The notes under the pieces are model-generated. The model did not search any database and was not told the DNA's origin. It was given only the letters and a program-made list of their open reading frames with translations. 64,000 bases of DNA from Escherichia coli DSM 30083 = JCM 1649 = ATCC 11775 (GTDB taxonomy: Bacteria; Pseudomonadota; Gammaproteobacteria; Enterobacterales; Enterobacteriaceae), in the NCBI RefSeq assembly GCF_003697165.2, contig NZ_CP033092.2, positions 3,100,001-3,164,000 of the forward strand, read 5' to 3'. This document shows positions 54,834-64,000 of the stretch, one piece after another (position 1 is the stretch's first letter; each line of letters opens with the position of its first letter). The translations under genes were made by a program, and so were the position numbers.

Positions 54834-55660
54834 TCCTGCCCGTATTTCTCCAGCAACGCTTCGGCAATCGCCTGAGTTTCTGCATCCGCTTCGCCGTTGT
54901 ATAACGTCGGGCGGAAATGCATCTGGAACGCCATAATCACGCGCCGCTGCTCGCGCGGAGTCATATCAGGCTTTACGTCATAACCATAACGCGCCAAAAG
55001 CTCCAGCAATGACGCGGTCTCTACCGGTGTGTGCGGCGCGCGCCCGGCAAGGTAAAAGTTCACCCGCTGCGCATCCGGCCAGGCACCAATCCCCTGCTGC
55101 GCCAGTTGCTTCCAGGGAAATAATGGCCCCGGATCGTCTTTGCGCTGCGGCGCAATATCCGCATGTGCTACTACGTTTTCCGGCTTGATGTAATAACGGG
55201 CAATAATATCTTTCGCCAGCGGAATAAGCGCCTGAATCTGTGCCGGTTCAAACGGGGCAAAATATTTCACTCCCGCCGATTTTTGCCAGCCACGGTTTTC
55301 CAGCTCAATGCCAATAGAGGTGTCGTTAAGGCGCGTTGCCCCGCGCCAGGCGCTAATCCCCGCATGCCAGGCCAGTTCTTGTTCCGGCACCAGTTGCCAG
55401 ATGCGCGGTTTACCGTTGTATCGCGGTGGCACCGCAGGGACCAGATAATGCGAGCTGACCTGCTTATCGGTCAGTGTCGCCAGCGAGCTATCAAAATCAT
55501 CTGCGGTGTAGTGGATCACCAGCACTTTAATGCGCGGATACGCCGCCTGCGCCTGGCGTCGGGTATCAAGCTGATATCCCTCTTTCTCGACAATGCCTTT
55601 TTCGCCTGTGCACCCTGCCAGTAACAGAGCGGCAGCGACCAGCCAGAAGACTCTTCTCAT
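54830..55660 (-). CDS. amiD: N-acetylmuramoyl-L-alanine amidase AmiD
   Basis: Outer-membrane lipoprotein, zinc amidase (Amidase_2 fold) acting on anhydro- and intact muropeptides. The 276-residue precursor has a lipobox LLLAGC at about residue 17. Zinc-ligand histidines are visible in VIHYTAD near 50 and [16 protein letters not shown] near 165, with a C-terminal peptidoglycan-binding-like domain. Its start overlaps the ybjQ stop by four bases. Confidence 0.96.
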
Positions 55661-55980
55661 CGACGCGTTTTCACCGCCGTACCGCTGACGCTAACCATCA
55701 GCATACTGCCGTTTTGCCCGACCGTTTCGTAGTCGATATCAATACCGACGACGGCATCAGCCCCCAGCGCTCGCGCCTGGGAGCCGAGCTCCTCAAAGGC
55801 AATCTCCCGCGCTTTACGCAGTTCTTTTTCGTAGGCACCGGAGCGTCCGCCAACGATATCGCGGATACCGGCAAAGAAATCACGGAAAATATTCGCGCCT
55901 AAAATCGCTTCGCCAGTCACCACACCGCAATATTCAACGATGGTCTGGCCTTCCAGAGTTGGGGTTGTAGAAAATTGCAT
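55657..55980 (-). CDS. ybjQ: UPF0145 family protein YbjQ
   Basis: 107-residue small protein of the YbjQ/UPF0145 family, which forms pentamers and is sometimes described as a heavy-metal-binding domain; function not established. Family features [30 protein letters not shown] and [13 protein letters not shown] are seen. It is cotranscribed with amiD. Confidence 0.94.
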
Positions 55981-56105
55981 GATCGATCTCCTTGTTTGCT
56001 AAGCCTTCGATCTTCAAAGCATTATCGGACTGATACGCTATTATTGAAAGGATATCATTATTATCGTAGAACGCTTTCAAGGTGTTCGCTTATAAGGAAA
56101 TCATC

Positions 56106-56620
56106 ATGCGCTATAGCAAATTGACCATGCTTATCCCTTGCGCACTGCTACTCAGTGCCTGTACCACCGTCACGCCAGCTTATAAAGATAACGGCCCCCG
56201 CACCGGTTCCTGTGTCCAGGGGGGCCTGATAGCGTGGCTCAACAGTTCTATGACTACCGCATTCAACATCGCGGCAATGACATTACCGCTCTACGCCCCT
56301 ATTTGAGTGACAAACTGGCAACCCTACTTAGCGATGCCAGCCGCGATAATAGTCATCGTGAATTGTTAAGCAGCGATCCGTTCTCCAGTCGAACCACCTT
56401 GCCAGACAGCGCCCACGTTGCCAGTGCATCTACTATCCCTAATCGTGATGCCCGTAACATTCCATTGCGCGTGGATCTCAAGCAGGGTGACCAGGGCTGG
56501 CAGGATGAAGTGTTAATGATTCAGGAAGGCCAGTGTTGGGTCATCGACGATGTGCGCTACTTAGGCGGTAGCGTTCATGCCACAGCGGGTACGCTCCGTC
56601 AGTCCATCGAGAATCGCTAA
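56106..56620 (+). pseudogene. ybjP: Lipoprotein gene ybjP with a one-base frameshift
   Basis: The intact protein is a 171-residue predicted lipoprotein of unknown function. The start (MRYSKLTMLIPCALLLSACTTV, lipobox LLSAC) and the end (QEGQCWVIDDVRY to SIENR) are present but in different frames. The switch is at the G-run at 56219-56224, which has six G where seven would keep the frame and restore GGPDSVAQQF. The gap of 515 bp is exactly one base short of 172 codons. As read, translation ends at 56306 after 66 residues. A homopolymer sequencing error is the alternative. Confidence 0.85.
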
Positions 56621-56649
56621 CGTCTTGATCAACCAATAAACCCCGTAAA

Positions 56650-56685
56650 TTGTACGGCATTTCGTGAGGAATGCCGACATTTATG
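56650..56685 (+). terminator. Hairpin after ybjP
   Basis: CGGCAT / ATGCCG arms with a 10-nt centre, about 35 bp past the ybjP stop. There is only a weak T-tract, so it is a possible terminator. Confidence 0.45.
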
Positions 56686-56766
56686 CTCGCCGACCACCGC
56701 CCCCGTTATTTTGTGCTATGTTTATTGAATAATGCGCTTTGCTTTTAACTTTTAAAGCAGAAATAT

Positions 56767-56780
56767 TGCATAATTATTCT
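56767..56780 (+). promoter_or_regulatory. ArgR box before artP
   Basis: TGCATAATTATTCT matches the ARG box TGAATAATTATTCA in 12 of 14 positions, 58 bp before the artP start. Arginine repression of artPIQM fits. Confidence 0.7.
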
Positions 56781-56837
56781 GTCAAAGGTATTATCTTCGA
56801 CCTCAATAGCTATCAGACTGCCAGTATACGAGTGTCA

Positions 56838-57566
56838 ATGAGTATTCAATTAAACGGCATTAATTGCTTCTACGGCGCGCATCAGGCGCTGTTCGATATC
56901 ACGCTGGATTGCCCACAGGGCGAAACGCTGGTGTTACTTGGCCCCAGCGGCGCGGGTAAAAGCTCGCTGCTGCGTGTACTCAATCTGCTTGAGATGCCGC
57001 GCTCCGGTACGCTCAACATTGCAGGCAACCATTTCGATTTCACCAAAACCCCCTCTGACAAAGCGATTCGCGATTTGCGTCGTAACGTTGGCATGGTGTT
57101 TCAGCAATACAACCTGTGGCCGCATCTGACCGTGCAGCAAAACCTGATTGAAGCGCCCTGTCGTGTACTGGGGTTGAGTAAAGATCAGGCGCTGGCCCGT
57201 GCAGAAAAACTGCTGGAACGTCTGCGTCTCAAACCTTATAGCGATCGTTACCCGCTGCATCTTTCTGGAGGTCAGCAGCAGCGTGTTGCTATTGCCCGTG
57301 CGTTGATGATGGAACCGCAGGTACTGCTGTTCGATGAACCGACCGCCGCACTGGACCCCGAAATTACGGCACAAATCGTCAGCATCATTCGTGAGCTGGC
57401 AGAAACGAATATTACCCAGGTGATCGTCACCCACGAAGTTGAAGTGGCGCGTAAAACCGCCAGCCGAGTGGTGTATATGGAAAACGGTCATATCGTAGAA
57501 CAAGGCGACGCGAGCTGCTTTACCGAGCCGCAAACCGAAGCATTTAAAAACTATCTCTCTCACTAA
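56838..57566 (+). CDS. artP: Arginine ABC transporter ATPase ArtP
   Basis: Cytosolic ATPase driving arginine uptake with ArtQM and the binding proteins ArtI/ArtJ. The 242 residues show Walker [10 protein letters not shown] near 36, signature LSGGQQQR near 144 and Walker [13 protein letters not shown] near 165. The ATG at 56838 gives [11 protein letters not shown]; the frame open to 56739 spans the promoter. Operon order artP-I-Q-M. Confidence 0.97.
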
Positions 57567-57583
57567 GATTCGGGATAACAACA

Positions 57584-58315
57584 ATGAAAAAAGTTCTGAT
57601 TGCCGCGTTAATTGCAGGTTTTAGTCTTTCCGCCACAGCAGCCGAAACCATTCGTTTTGCCACCGAAGCCTCCTATCCTCCGTTTGAATCGATTGATGCA
57701 AACAACCAGATCGTTGGTTTTGATGTCGACCTGGCGCAGGCATTGTGTAAAGAGATTGATGCAACCTGCACTTTCTCTAACCAGGCGTTTGACAGCCTGA
57801 TCCCAAGCCTGAAATTCCGTCGCGTAGAAGCAGTGATGGCGGGCATGGATATCACTCCGGAGCGTGAAAAGCAGGTGCTGTTTACCACCCCGTACTATGA
57901 CAACTCTGCCCTGTTTGTGGGTCAGCAAGGCAAATACACCAGTGTTGATCAGCTGAAAGGCAAAAAAGTCGGCGTTCAGAACGGGACGACACACCAGAAG
58001 TTCATTATGGATAAGCATCCGGAAATCACTACCGTGCCATATGACAGTTACCAGAACGCAAAACTGGATCTGCAAAACGGTCGTATCGACAGCGTATTTG
58101 GTGACACCGCAGTGGTAACCGAATGGCTGAAAGATAACCCGAAACTGGCGGCAGTGGGCGATAAAGTGACCGATAAAGATTACTTCGGTACTGGCCTCGG
58201 CATCGCAGTACGCCAGGGCAACACTGAACTGCAGCAGAAACTCAACACTGCGCTGGAAAAAGTGAAGAAAGATGGCACTTACGAAACCATCTACAACAAA
58301 TGGTTCCAGAAGTAA
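57584..58315 (+). CDS. artI: Periplasmic amino-acid-binding protein ArtI
   Basis: 243-residue solute-binding protein with a Sec signal (MKKVLIAALIAGFSLSATAA, cleaved near 19). Family core RFATEASYPPFES and GFDVDLAQALC are present. It is about two-thirds identical by eye to ArtJ at 59931, suggesting an old duplication in the cluster. Its exact ligand is less clear than that of ArtJ. Confidence 0.96.
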   Translation: MKKVLIAALIAGFSLSATAAETIRFATEASYPPFESIDANNQIVGFDVDLAQALCKEIDATCTFSNQAFDSLIPSLKFRRVEAVMAGMDITPEREKQVLFTTPYYDNSALFVGQQGKYTSVDQLKGKKVGVQNGTTHQKFIMDKHPEITTVPYDSYQNAKLDLQNGRIDSVFGDTAVVTEWLKDNPKLAAVGDKVTDKDYFGTGLGIAVRQGNTELQQKLNTALEKVKKDGTYETIYNKWFQK

Positions 58316-58321
58316 TTCCTG

Positions 58322-59038
58322 ATGAATGAATTTTTTCCTTTAGCAAGCGCCGCCGGGATGACCGTCGGCCTTGCCGTTTGTGCATTGATTGTCGGGCTGG
58401 CGCTGGCGATGTTCTTTGCGGTATGGGAGTCTGCGAAATGGCGTCCTGTCGCGTGGGCAGGTTCAGCGCTGGTAACCATTCTGCGTGGCCTGCCAGAAAT
58501 TCTGGTGGTGCTGTTTATCTATTTTGGCTCCTCGCAGCTGCTGCTGACGCTTTCGGATGGCTTCACTATCAATCTTGGGTTCGTGCAGATCCCGGTGCAG
58601 ATGGACATTGAGAACTTCGACGTTAGCCCGTTCCTTTGTGGTGTCATCGCACTGTCACTGCTGTATGCCGCCTATGCCTCGCAAACGCTGCGTGGTGCAT
58701 TAAAAGCGGTGCCGGTGGGTCAGTGGGAATCCGGTCAGGCGCTGGGGCTGTCGAAATCGGCTATCTTTTTCCGTCTGGTGATGCCGCAGATGTGGCGTCA
58801 TGCGCTGCCAGGTCTCGGTAACCAGTGGCTGGTGCTGCTGAAAGATACCGCGCTGGTCAGTTTGATTAGTGTGAATGATTTAATGCTACAAACCAAAAGC
58901 ATCGCTACCCGTACACAGGAACCGTTTACCTGGTACATTGTGGCGGCGGTGATTTACCTGGTGATCACCCTGCTCAGTCAGTACATTCTCAAACGCATTG
59001 ACCTGCGCGCGACACGTTTTGAGCGGAGGCCCAGCTAA
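58322..59038 (+). CDS. artQ: Arginine ABC transporter permease ArtQ
   Basis: 238-residue inner-membrane permease of the HAAT type with about five hydrophobic segments. The EAA loop that docks on the ATPase is visible as SGQALGLSKSAIFFRLVMPQ near residue 145. Its stop overlaps the artM start by one base (TAATG). Confidence 0.96.
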   Translation: MNEFFPLASAAGMTVGLAVCALIVGLALAMFFAVWESAKWRPVAWAGSALVTILRGLPEILVVLFIYFGSSQLLLTLSDGFTINLGFVQIPVQMDIENFDVSPFLCGVIALSLLYAAYASQTLRGALKAVPVGQWESGQALGLSKSAIFFRLVMPQMWRHALPGLGNQWLVLLKDTALVSLISVNDLMLQTKSIATRTQEPFTWYIVAAVIYLVITLLSQYILKRIDLRATRFERRPS

Positions 59039-59706
59039 TGTTTGAGTATTTACCCGAACTGATGAAAGGGCTGCACACCAGCCTGACGCTAACCGTTGCC
59101 TCGCTGATTGTGGCACTGATTCTGGCATTGATTTTTACCATCATCCTGACGCTGAAAACGCCGGTGCTGGTGTGGCTGGTGCGGGGCTATATCACGCTGT
59201 TTACCGGTACGCCGCTGCTGGTGCAGATCTTCCTGATTTATTACGGACCGGGCCAGTTCCCAACGTTGCAGGAGTATCCGGCACTGTGGCATTTGTTGTC
59301 AGAACCGTGGTTATGTGCGCTGATTGCGTTGTCGCTGAACAGTGCGGCGTACACCACGCAGCTGTTTTACGGTGCGATTCGCGCGATCCCGGAAGGTCAA
59401 TGGCAGTCCTGTAGCGCCCTGGGAATGAGCAAAAAAGATACGCTGGCGATCCTGCTGCCGTACGCGTTTAAACGCTCGCTCTCTTCTTATTCCAACGAAG
59501 TGGTGCTGGTGTTCAAAAGTACCTCTCTGGCTTACACCATTACGCTGATGGAAGTGATGGGATACAGCCAGTTGTTGTACGGACGCACCTACGATGTAAT
59601 GGTATTTGGCGCGGCGGGGATTATTTACCTGGTCGTCAACGGCCTGCTGACGCTGATGATGCGTCTGATCGAGCGTAAAGCACTGGCATTCGAACGGCGG
59701 AATTAA
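59038..59706 (+). CDS. artM: Arginine ABC transporter permease ArtM
   Basis: 222-residue partner permease of ArtQ with about five hydrophobic segments and its own EAA loop (SCSALGMSKKDTLAILLPYA). The TGTPLLVQIFLIYYG segment is typical of amino-acid permeases. Last gene of artPIQM; a REP element and a terminator follow. Confidence 0.96.
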   Translation: MFEYLPELMKGLHTSLTLTVASLIVALILALIFTIILTLKTPVLVWLVRGYITLFTGTPLLVQIFLIYYGPGQFPTLQEYPALWHLLSEPWLCALIALSLNSAAYTTQLFYGAIRAIPEGQWQSCSALGMSKKDTLAILLPYAFKRSLSSYSNEVVLVFKSTSLAYTITLMEVMGYSQLLYGRTYDVMVFGAAGIIYLVVNGLLTLMMRLIERKALAFERRN

Positions 59707-59721
59707 TGTAGCTGCATGCTG

Positions 59722-59757
59722 ATGCCGGATGCGGCGTGGACGCCTTATCCGGCCTAC
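59722..59757. repeat. REP (palindromic unit) element
   Basis: TGCCGGATGCGGCG paired with CGCCTTATCCGGC, a canonical REP, 15 bp past artM. Confidence 0.9.
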
Positions 59758-59780
59758 ATAGTGCATAAATTCTTATTATG

Positions 59781-59816
59781 AAGACGGACAACCCACTAAG
59801 CTGTCCGTCTTTTTTA
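59781..59816 (+). terminator. Terminator after artM
   Basis: AAGACGGACA / TGTCCGTCTT stem around an 11-nt loop, followed by six or more T. It separates artPIQM from artJ. Confidence 0.88.
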
Positions 59817-59845
59817 TTTCATATAAATTATTTACTCATATTTAT

Positions 59846-59859
59846 TGCATATAAATTCA
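59846..59859 (+). promoter_or_regulatory. ArgR box before artJ
   Basis: TGCATATAAATTCA fits the ARG box at nearly all positions, 72 bp before artJ, which is the most arginine-repressed gene of the cluster. A second weaker box may lie just upstream, as ArgR usually binds pairs. Confidence 0.7.
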
Positions 59860-59930
59860 CTTGATGGCATTGTTATCCCATGCCGCAGACACGGCCAAAA
59901 ATCATAAGATTGACAGACGGGAGTTCCATC

Positions 59931-60662
59931 ATGAAAAAGTTAGTTCTTGCCGCTTTACTTGCTTCTTTTACTTTCGGTGCTTCTGCCGCAGAGAAAATCA
60001 ATTTTGGCGTTTCAGCCACCTATCCACCCTTTGAATCTATAGGTGCTAATAATGAGATTGTCGGCTTTGATATCGACCTGGCAAAAGCCTTGTGCAAACA
60101 AATGCAGGCAGAATGTACTTTTACTAATCACGCGTTCGACAGCCTGATCCCGTCACTGAAATTCAGAAAATATGACGCCGTAATCTCCGGAATGGATATC
60201 ACGCCGGAGCGTAGCAAACAGGTATCGTTTACCACGCCCTACTACGAAAACTCAGCCGTCGTGATTGCCAAAAAAGATACCTACAAAACGTTTGCCGATC
60301 TGAAAGGCAAACGTATTGGGATGGAAAACGGCACCACGCACCAGAAATATATTCAGGATCAGCACCCGGAAGTAAAAACTGTCTCCTATGACAGTTATCA
60401 GAATGCCTTTATCGATCTGAAAAATGGCCGTATTGATGGCGTATTTGGTGACACCGCAGTGGTAAACGAATGGCTGAAAACCAATCCGCAACTGGGCGTT
60501 GCTACTGAAAAAGTGACCGATCCGCAATACTTCGGCACCGGCCTGGGTATCGCTGTACGTCCGGATAACAAAGCTCTGCTGGAAAAACTGAATAACGCGC
60601 TGGCAGCAATTAAAGCTGACGGTACATATCAGAAAATCAATGACCAGTGGTTCCCACAGTAA
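59931..60662 (+). CDS. artJ: Arginine-binding periplasmic protein ArtJ
   Basis: 243-residue L-arginine-binding protein with a Sec signal (MKKLVLAALLASFTFGASAA). The ligand-binding core (SATYPPFES, GFDIDLAKALC, GMDITPERS) parallels ArtI. It has its own promoter and ArgR box, apart from artPIQM. The ATG at 59931 follows a GACGGGAG ribosome binding site; the frame is open to 59880. Confidence 0.97.
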   Translation: MKKLVLAALLASFTFGASAAEKINFGVSATYPPFESIGANNEIVGFDIDLAKALCKQMQAECTFTNHAFDSLIPSLKFRKYDAVISGMDITPERSKQVSFTTPYYENSAVVIAKKDTYKTFADLKGKRIGMENGTTHQKYIQDQHPEVKTVSYDSYQNAFIDLKNGRIDGVFGDTAVVNEWLKTNPQLGVATEKVTDPQYFGTGLGIAVRPDNKALLEKLNNALAAIKADGTYQKINDQWFPQ

Positions 60663-60670
60663 GATTCAGA

Positions 60671-60692
60671 AAGCCGCACCTGCGGCTTTTTT
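60671..60692. terminator. Bidirectional terminator between artJ and rlmC
   Basis: AAGCCGCA / TGCGGCTT stem with a two-base loop and T-tract on the plus strand, eight bases past the artJ stop and abutting the rlmC stop. Confidence 0.82.
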
Positions 60693-61818
60693 ATTGCTTC
60701 ACCAGCAGCGTCAGCACTTCATAGTGCGCGGTGTGCGGGAACATATCAAAAAGCTGTACCCGTTCGATGCGATAACCAGGCAGTTCGCGGATATCTTTCG
60801 CCATAGTTTGGGCGTTACAGCTGGAGTAGATAATAAAACGCGGTGCCATCGTTGAGAGATAATCACACAGCGGTTTACCGATGCCGCGGCGCGGCGGGTT
60901 AACCAGCACCAGCTCCGGCACTTCCCCCTGAGCGGTGGCAAACTGCGTAGAGTCCAGCGCCTGAAATTGCAAACGCGTTAAGCCCAGTTCAGCGGCTGAC
61001 TGCTTCGCACAGGCAATGGCCTCTGGTGCAATTTCGATCCCGGTTAACTGCATGTCAGGCGTCGCGCAGTGTAAACCAAAGCCACCCACACCGCAGAACA
61101 GATCCCACATATGTTTAACCGGCAGCTGTCGTACCCAGTCGCGCGCGGTGGCGTACAGCTGGCTGGCGACCGCCGGATTAGTCTGGAAGAAACTTTGCGG
61201 ACGGATCCACAGCGGTACGTCATTAAAACGCTCTGCCAGTGCCTGTTGTTCGGTCAGGTAGATCTCCGTCTCCCCTTCCATAATCGCCATATGTACCGGC
61301 TGAATATTGACGGTAATAACTTTCAGCTGCGGTAATTGTTCCTGTAACCACGGCAGCGCCTTACGCAGTTGCGCCAGTTTGGTATCAGAACGCAGTACAA
61401 AACGCAGCATCATGCCGCCATCGCTCTGGCTTTCAGTCAGCAGAATGTATTTCAGTTCACCACGTTTACGCGCCACGTTGTAAGGCGTTAAACCCGCACG
61501 GGCGATAAACGGTTTTAGCGCCGCAAAAACGGGCGCAAATGAGGCTGGATAAAGCGGGCAGTCACAAAGGTCTTCCGGTGTACCATCCCGATGCAGCATA
61601 CCGAGCAGTGGTTTTTCAACGCTACCACTCACCACCATTTTGGCTTTATTACGAAACCCTTGTTCCGGGCCTGACACCGGCGCACACCATTCCTCAACCG
61701 GAAAATCGGCGAGCAGATTTTTAAGATCGACGGTTTTAGCGGAGAGTTGCTCTGGAATCGGCTGCGTTATCCACTGACAGGAACGACAGCGACCCGCGTC
61801 GTAAAGTGCGCACTGCAT
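60691..61818 (-). CDS. rlmC: 23S rRNA (uracil-747-C5)-methyltransferase RlmC
   Basis: Iron-sulfur SAM methyltransferase, formerly RumB/YbjF, 375 residues. The cluster cysteines are at the N-terminus ([14 protein letters not shown]) with a further Cys in LCDCPLYP. The Rossmann SAM site is [13 protein letters not shown] near 230, and the nucleophile Cys is in [13 protein letters not shown] near 334. It stands alone and is convergent with artJ. Confidence 0.97.
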
Positions 61819-61858
61819 ACATTGACCTTCACATCATCAGGGGCGACGATTATACACA

Positions 61859-62347
61859 TTATTGCAACTGGAAGAACCGCCGACTGGTCGAGGGAACGAA
61901 CAGCAGCATCAGGATGAGCATATCCGGCAGCTTCTGCAGCATCAGGCTATGGAAGATTTCACGTTTTGATTCACCGGGAATGCTGAACAGCTCCGGATAA
62001 CCATACCCCAGCGAGGCCGCCCACAAGTAACTTGCGGCTGTGATTTGTGTCAACAGATACAGCCAGCGCGCCCAGCGACGCCCTTTCACCAGTGAAAACG
62101 CACACCAGATCTCAATGAAAACCAGCACCAGACTGCTCAAAAAGACCAGCGTTAAACTCCAGGTTTGTACGCTGCGATGAATGAACTCGCCAATACCGCG
62201 CACGCCCAGCGTATTGAAAATCATCAGCACGTCGAGGCCACGGATCATAATAATGGCGAGCGCCGCCACCTGCACCAGCGCAGGCACATTCAGGCGAGCA
62301 TGAGATGAAGATGTTTTCTTAAAAAATCCCAACGTTTCGTCTTCCAT
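61859..62347 (-). CDS. ybjO: Inner-membrane protein YbjO
   Basis: 162-residue DUF2593 protein of unknown function with three to four hydrophobic segments (about residues 25-50, 65-90, 95-120, 140-155). It lies downstream of potI on the same strand with a 59-bp gap and may be cotranscribed with potFGHI. Confidence 0.92.
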   Translation of the reverse strand: MEDETLGFFKKTSSSHARLNVPALVQVAALAIIMIRGLDVLMIFNTLGVRGIGEFIHRSVQTWSLTLVFLSSLVLVFIEIWCAFSLVKGRRWARWLYLLTQITAASYLWAASLGYGYPELFSIPGESKREIFHSLMLQKLPDMLILMLLFVPSTSRRFFQLQ

Positions 62348-62406
62348 GAAAACAATGCCGCGACATGCGCGGCATTATGTAGCCAGGTTGGCAAATTTTA
62401 GTGTCT

Positions 62407-63252
62407 TCAGCCACGTCTTGCACGCTGGATGTCGCGTATCCGCTGTTTTTCTGCGCGCGCCATCAGATACCAGGCGATAAATCCGACAATTCCGACCGCG
62501 CCGAGGATCAATGTTGCCAGGGCGTTGATTTCCGGATTCACCCCCATCCGCACGCTGGAAAAGACCAGCATCGGTAAAGTGGTGGCTCCCGGCCCGGAAA
62601 CAAAGCTGGCGATCACCAGATCATCAAGCGACAAAGTAAAAGCCAGTAACCAGCCAGAAATGATCGCGGGCATGATCATCGGTAGCGTAATGACAAAAAA
62701 CACTTTCAGCGGCGTCGCACCGAGATCCATCGCGGCTTCTTCTATCGAGCGATCCAGTTCCCGCAGACGCGACGAAATAACGACTGCCACATAAGCCGTA
62801 CAGAAAGTGACATGCGCCAGCCAGATGGTGAGCATACCGCGGTCCGCAGGCCAGCCAATAGCATGAGCAAGCGCGACGAATAACAACAACAGCGACAAAC
62901 CCGTGATGACATCTGGCATCACCAGCGGCGCGGTGATCATAAAGGCAAAACCATTTGATCCGCGAAACCTGCCAAAACGCACCAACACCACCGCCGCAAT
63001 CGTCCCGAGGATCGCCGCTGCCGTTGCCGCACAGGCTGCAATTGTCAGACTTAAACCAACCGCACTCATCATCGCGTCATCGCGCAATAATTCGCCATAC
63101 CAGCGCGTTGACCAGCCGGCCCACACCGTCACCAGTTTCGAGCTGTTGAATGAATAGATAACCAGCATCAGCATTGGCGCGTAGAGAAAGGTGAAGCCCA
63201 GCAGCAAAATCACAATCCGCCAGGGCGAACGAACAACCGGTAAATTATTCAT
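62407..63252 (-). CDS. potI: Putrescine ABC transporter permease PotI
   Basis: 281-residue inner-membrane permease of the PotFGHI putrescine importer with six hydrophobic segments. The EAA loop is visible as EEAAMDLGATPLKVFFVITLP near residue 180. The ATG at 63252 overlaps the potH stop by four bases and gives MNNLPVVRSPW; the frame is open to 63294 inside potH. Confidence 0.96.
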   Translation of the reverse strand: MNNLPVVRSPWRIVILLLGFTFLYAPMLMLVIYSFNSSKLVTVWAGWSTRWYGELLRDDAMMSAVGLSLTIAACAATAAAILGTIAAVVLVRFGRFRGSNGFAFMITAPLVMPDVITGLSLLLLFVALAHAIGWPADRGMLTIWLAHVTFCTAYVAVVISSRLRELDRSIEEAAMDLGATPLKVFFVITLPMIMPAIISGWLLAFTLSLDDLVIASFVSGPGATTLPMLVFSSVRMGVNPEINALATLILGAVGIVGFIAWYLMARAEKQRIRDIQRARRG

Positions 63253-64000
63253 CCGTGTTCTCCCACGCTTTTTTGCTGGTGTTTGTGAAACCACATTATC
63301 GGCACAATTAGCAGCAGCAACATGATGATCGCTACCGCCGAGGCTACCGGCCAGTCGCGGTTGTTAAAGAACTCCTGCCACAGCACGCGCCCGATCATGA
63401 TGCTGTCCGGGCCACCGAGCAGTTCCGGGATCACAAACTCGCCCACAGCAGGGATAAACACCAGCATCGATCCGGCAATAATCCCCCCTTTGGTGAGTGG
63501 CATGATCACGGTAAAGAACGTTTTCAGCGGTCGTGCACCGAGATCCAGTGCCGCTTCTACCAGCGAATAATCAATACGAATCAACGCGGTGTAAATCGGC
63601 AGCACCATAAACGGCACGTAGGCGTAAACAATGCCAATATAAACCGCAAAGTTGGTATGCAGAATGGTCAGCGGTTGATCGATAACCCCCAGCCACAGCA
63701 GAAAATTATTCAGCACACCGTTGTTTTTTAATATTCCCATCCAGGCGTAGACACGAATCAGAAACGAGGTCCACGACGGCAGGATCACCAGTAGTAATAA
63801 GATATTACGGGTCGAAGGCTTACTGTGCGTCACCGCCCACGCCAGCGGATAGCCGATCAGTAAACAGCAAATAGTCGAAATCGCCGCCACCTGTAACGAC
63901 TGGAGATAAGCATCAAAATAGAGCGGATCGTCGGTCAGTTGCAGAAAATTACCGAGATTAAGAGTGATAGAAAGTTGCCCGTCAGCCCACTCCATCAATT
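63249..64000 (-). CDS. potH: Putrescine ABC transporter permease PotH (partial, 5' end outside the window)
   Basis: C-terminal part (about 250 of an expected 317 residues) of the partner permease. Hydrophobic segments and the EAA loop (VEAALDLGARPLKTFFTVIMP) are intact. The frame is open to the window edge; the Met near 63998 is internal, not the real start. potG and potF would follow beyond the window. Confidence 0.95.
   Translation of the reverse strand, partial: LMEWADGQLSITLNLGNFLQLTDDPLYFDAYLQSLQVAAISTICCLLIGYPLAWAVTHSKPSTRNILLLLVILPSWTSFLIRVYAWMGILKNNGVLNNFLLWLGVIDQPLTILHTNFAVYIGIVYAYVPFMVLPIYTALIRIDYSLVEAALDLGARPLKTFFTVIMPLTKGGIIAGSMLVFIPAVGEFVIPELLGGPDSIMIGRVLWQEFFNNRDWPVASAVAIIMLLLLIVPIMWFHKHQQKSVGEHG

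Noticed and set aside
56234..56620. A separate 128-residue gene starting at the GTG at 56234
   Set aside because: It is the C-terminal part of ybjP after the frameshift; there is no ribosome binding site and the sequence continues the known protein.

Overview
The window is Escherichia coli chromosome. Gene content, gene order and protein lengths match the K-12 region running from focA to potH, read in the reverse of the usual map direction. Identification is from memory of these families; no search was run. The block ycaM-ycaN-ycaK, which K-12 carries between pflA and ycaD, is absent. A complete type I-F CRISPR-Cas locus, which K-12 lacks, sits between infA and clpA. Both traits fit a non-K-12 lineage, possibly phylogroup B2, which is inference.

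Layout. 1-10.4 kb is anaerobic metabolism: focA-pflB-pflA (formate channel, pyruvate formate-lyase and its activase), ycaD, ycaC, dmsCBA (DMSO reductase, with a clear FNR site). 10.6-25.1 kb is housekeeping: serS, rarA, lolA, ftsK, lrp, trxB, cydDC, aat, infA. 25.2-35.0 kb is the CRISPR-Cas island: array 1, tRNA-Ser(GGA), then on the minus strand cas6f, csy3, csy2, csy1, cas2-3, cas1, and array 2. 35.2-44.3 kb holds clpA, clpS, cspD, macAB, ybjX and ybjD. 44.7-64.0 kb holds aqpZ, lysO, hcp-hcr, poxB-ltaE-ybjT, ybjS, amiD-ybjQ, a frameshifted ybjP, the arginine transport genes artPIQM and artJ, rlmC, ybjO, potI and a partial potH.

The main discovery is in the 329-bp gap between csy1 and cas2-3. 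A miniature CRISPR unit on the plus strand (about 30203-30271) has two degenerate I-F repeats, a perfect 8-nt crRNA 5' handle, a 25-nt pseudo-spacer and its own sigma70-like promoter that would start RNA at the first repeat. The first 13 nt of the pseudo-spacer match a site about 120 bp away upstream of csy1 (30096-30108) except at positions 6 and 12, the positions that type I effectors flip out, and the site has the I-F CC PAM directly beside it. This looks like a crRNA-like guide by which the Csy complex represses its own operon (CreR-type logic). In the same operon csy2 (cas5f) carries an in-frame amber codon at codon 72, so the effector, and with it this feedback loop, may be broken or leaky in this strain.

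The two array leaders share one architecture at the same offsets: a weak IHF-like site at +17, an inverted-repeat arm at +62, a perfect IHF consensus at +96/+97 and the second arm at +121/+122. Both arrays would be transcribed on the minus strand. aat, clpA and clpS, on either side of the island, all act in the N-degron pathway.
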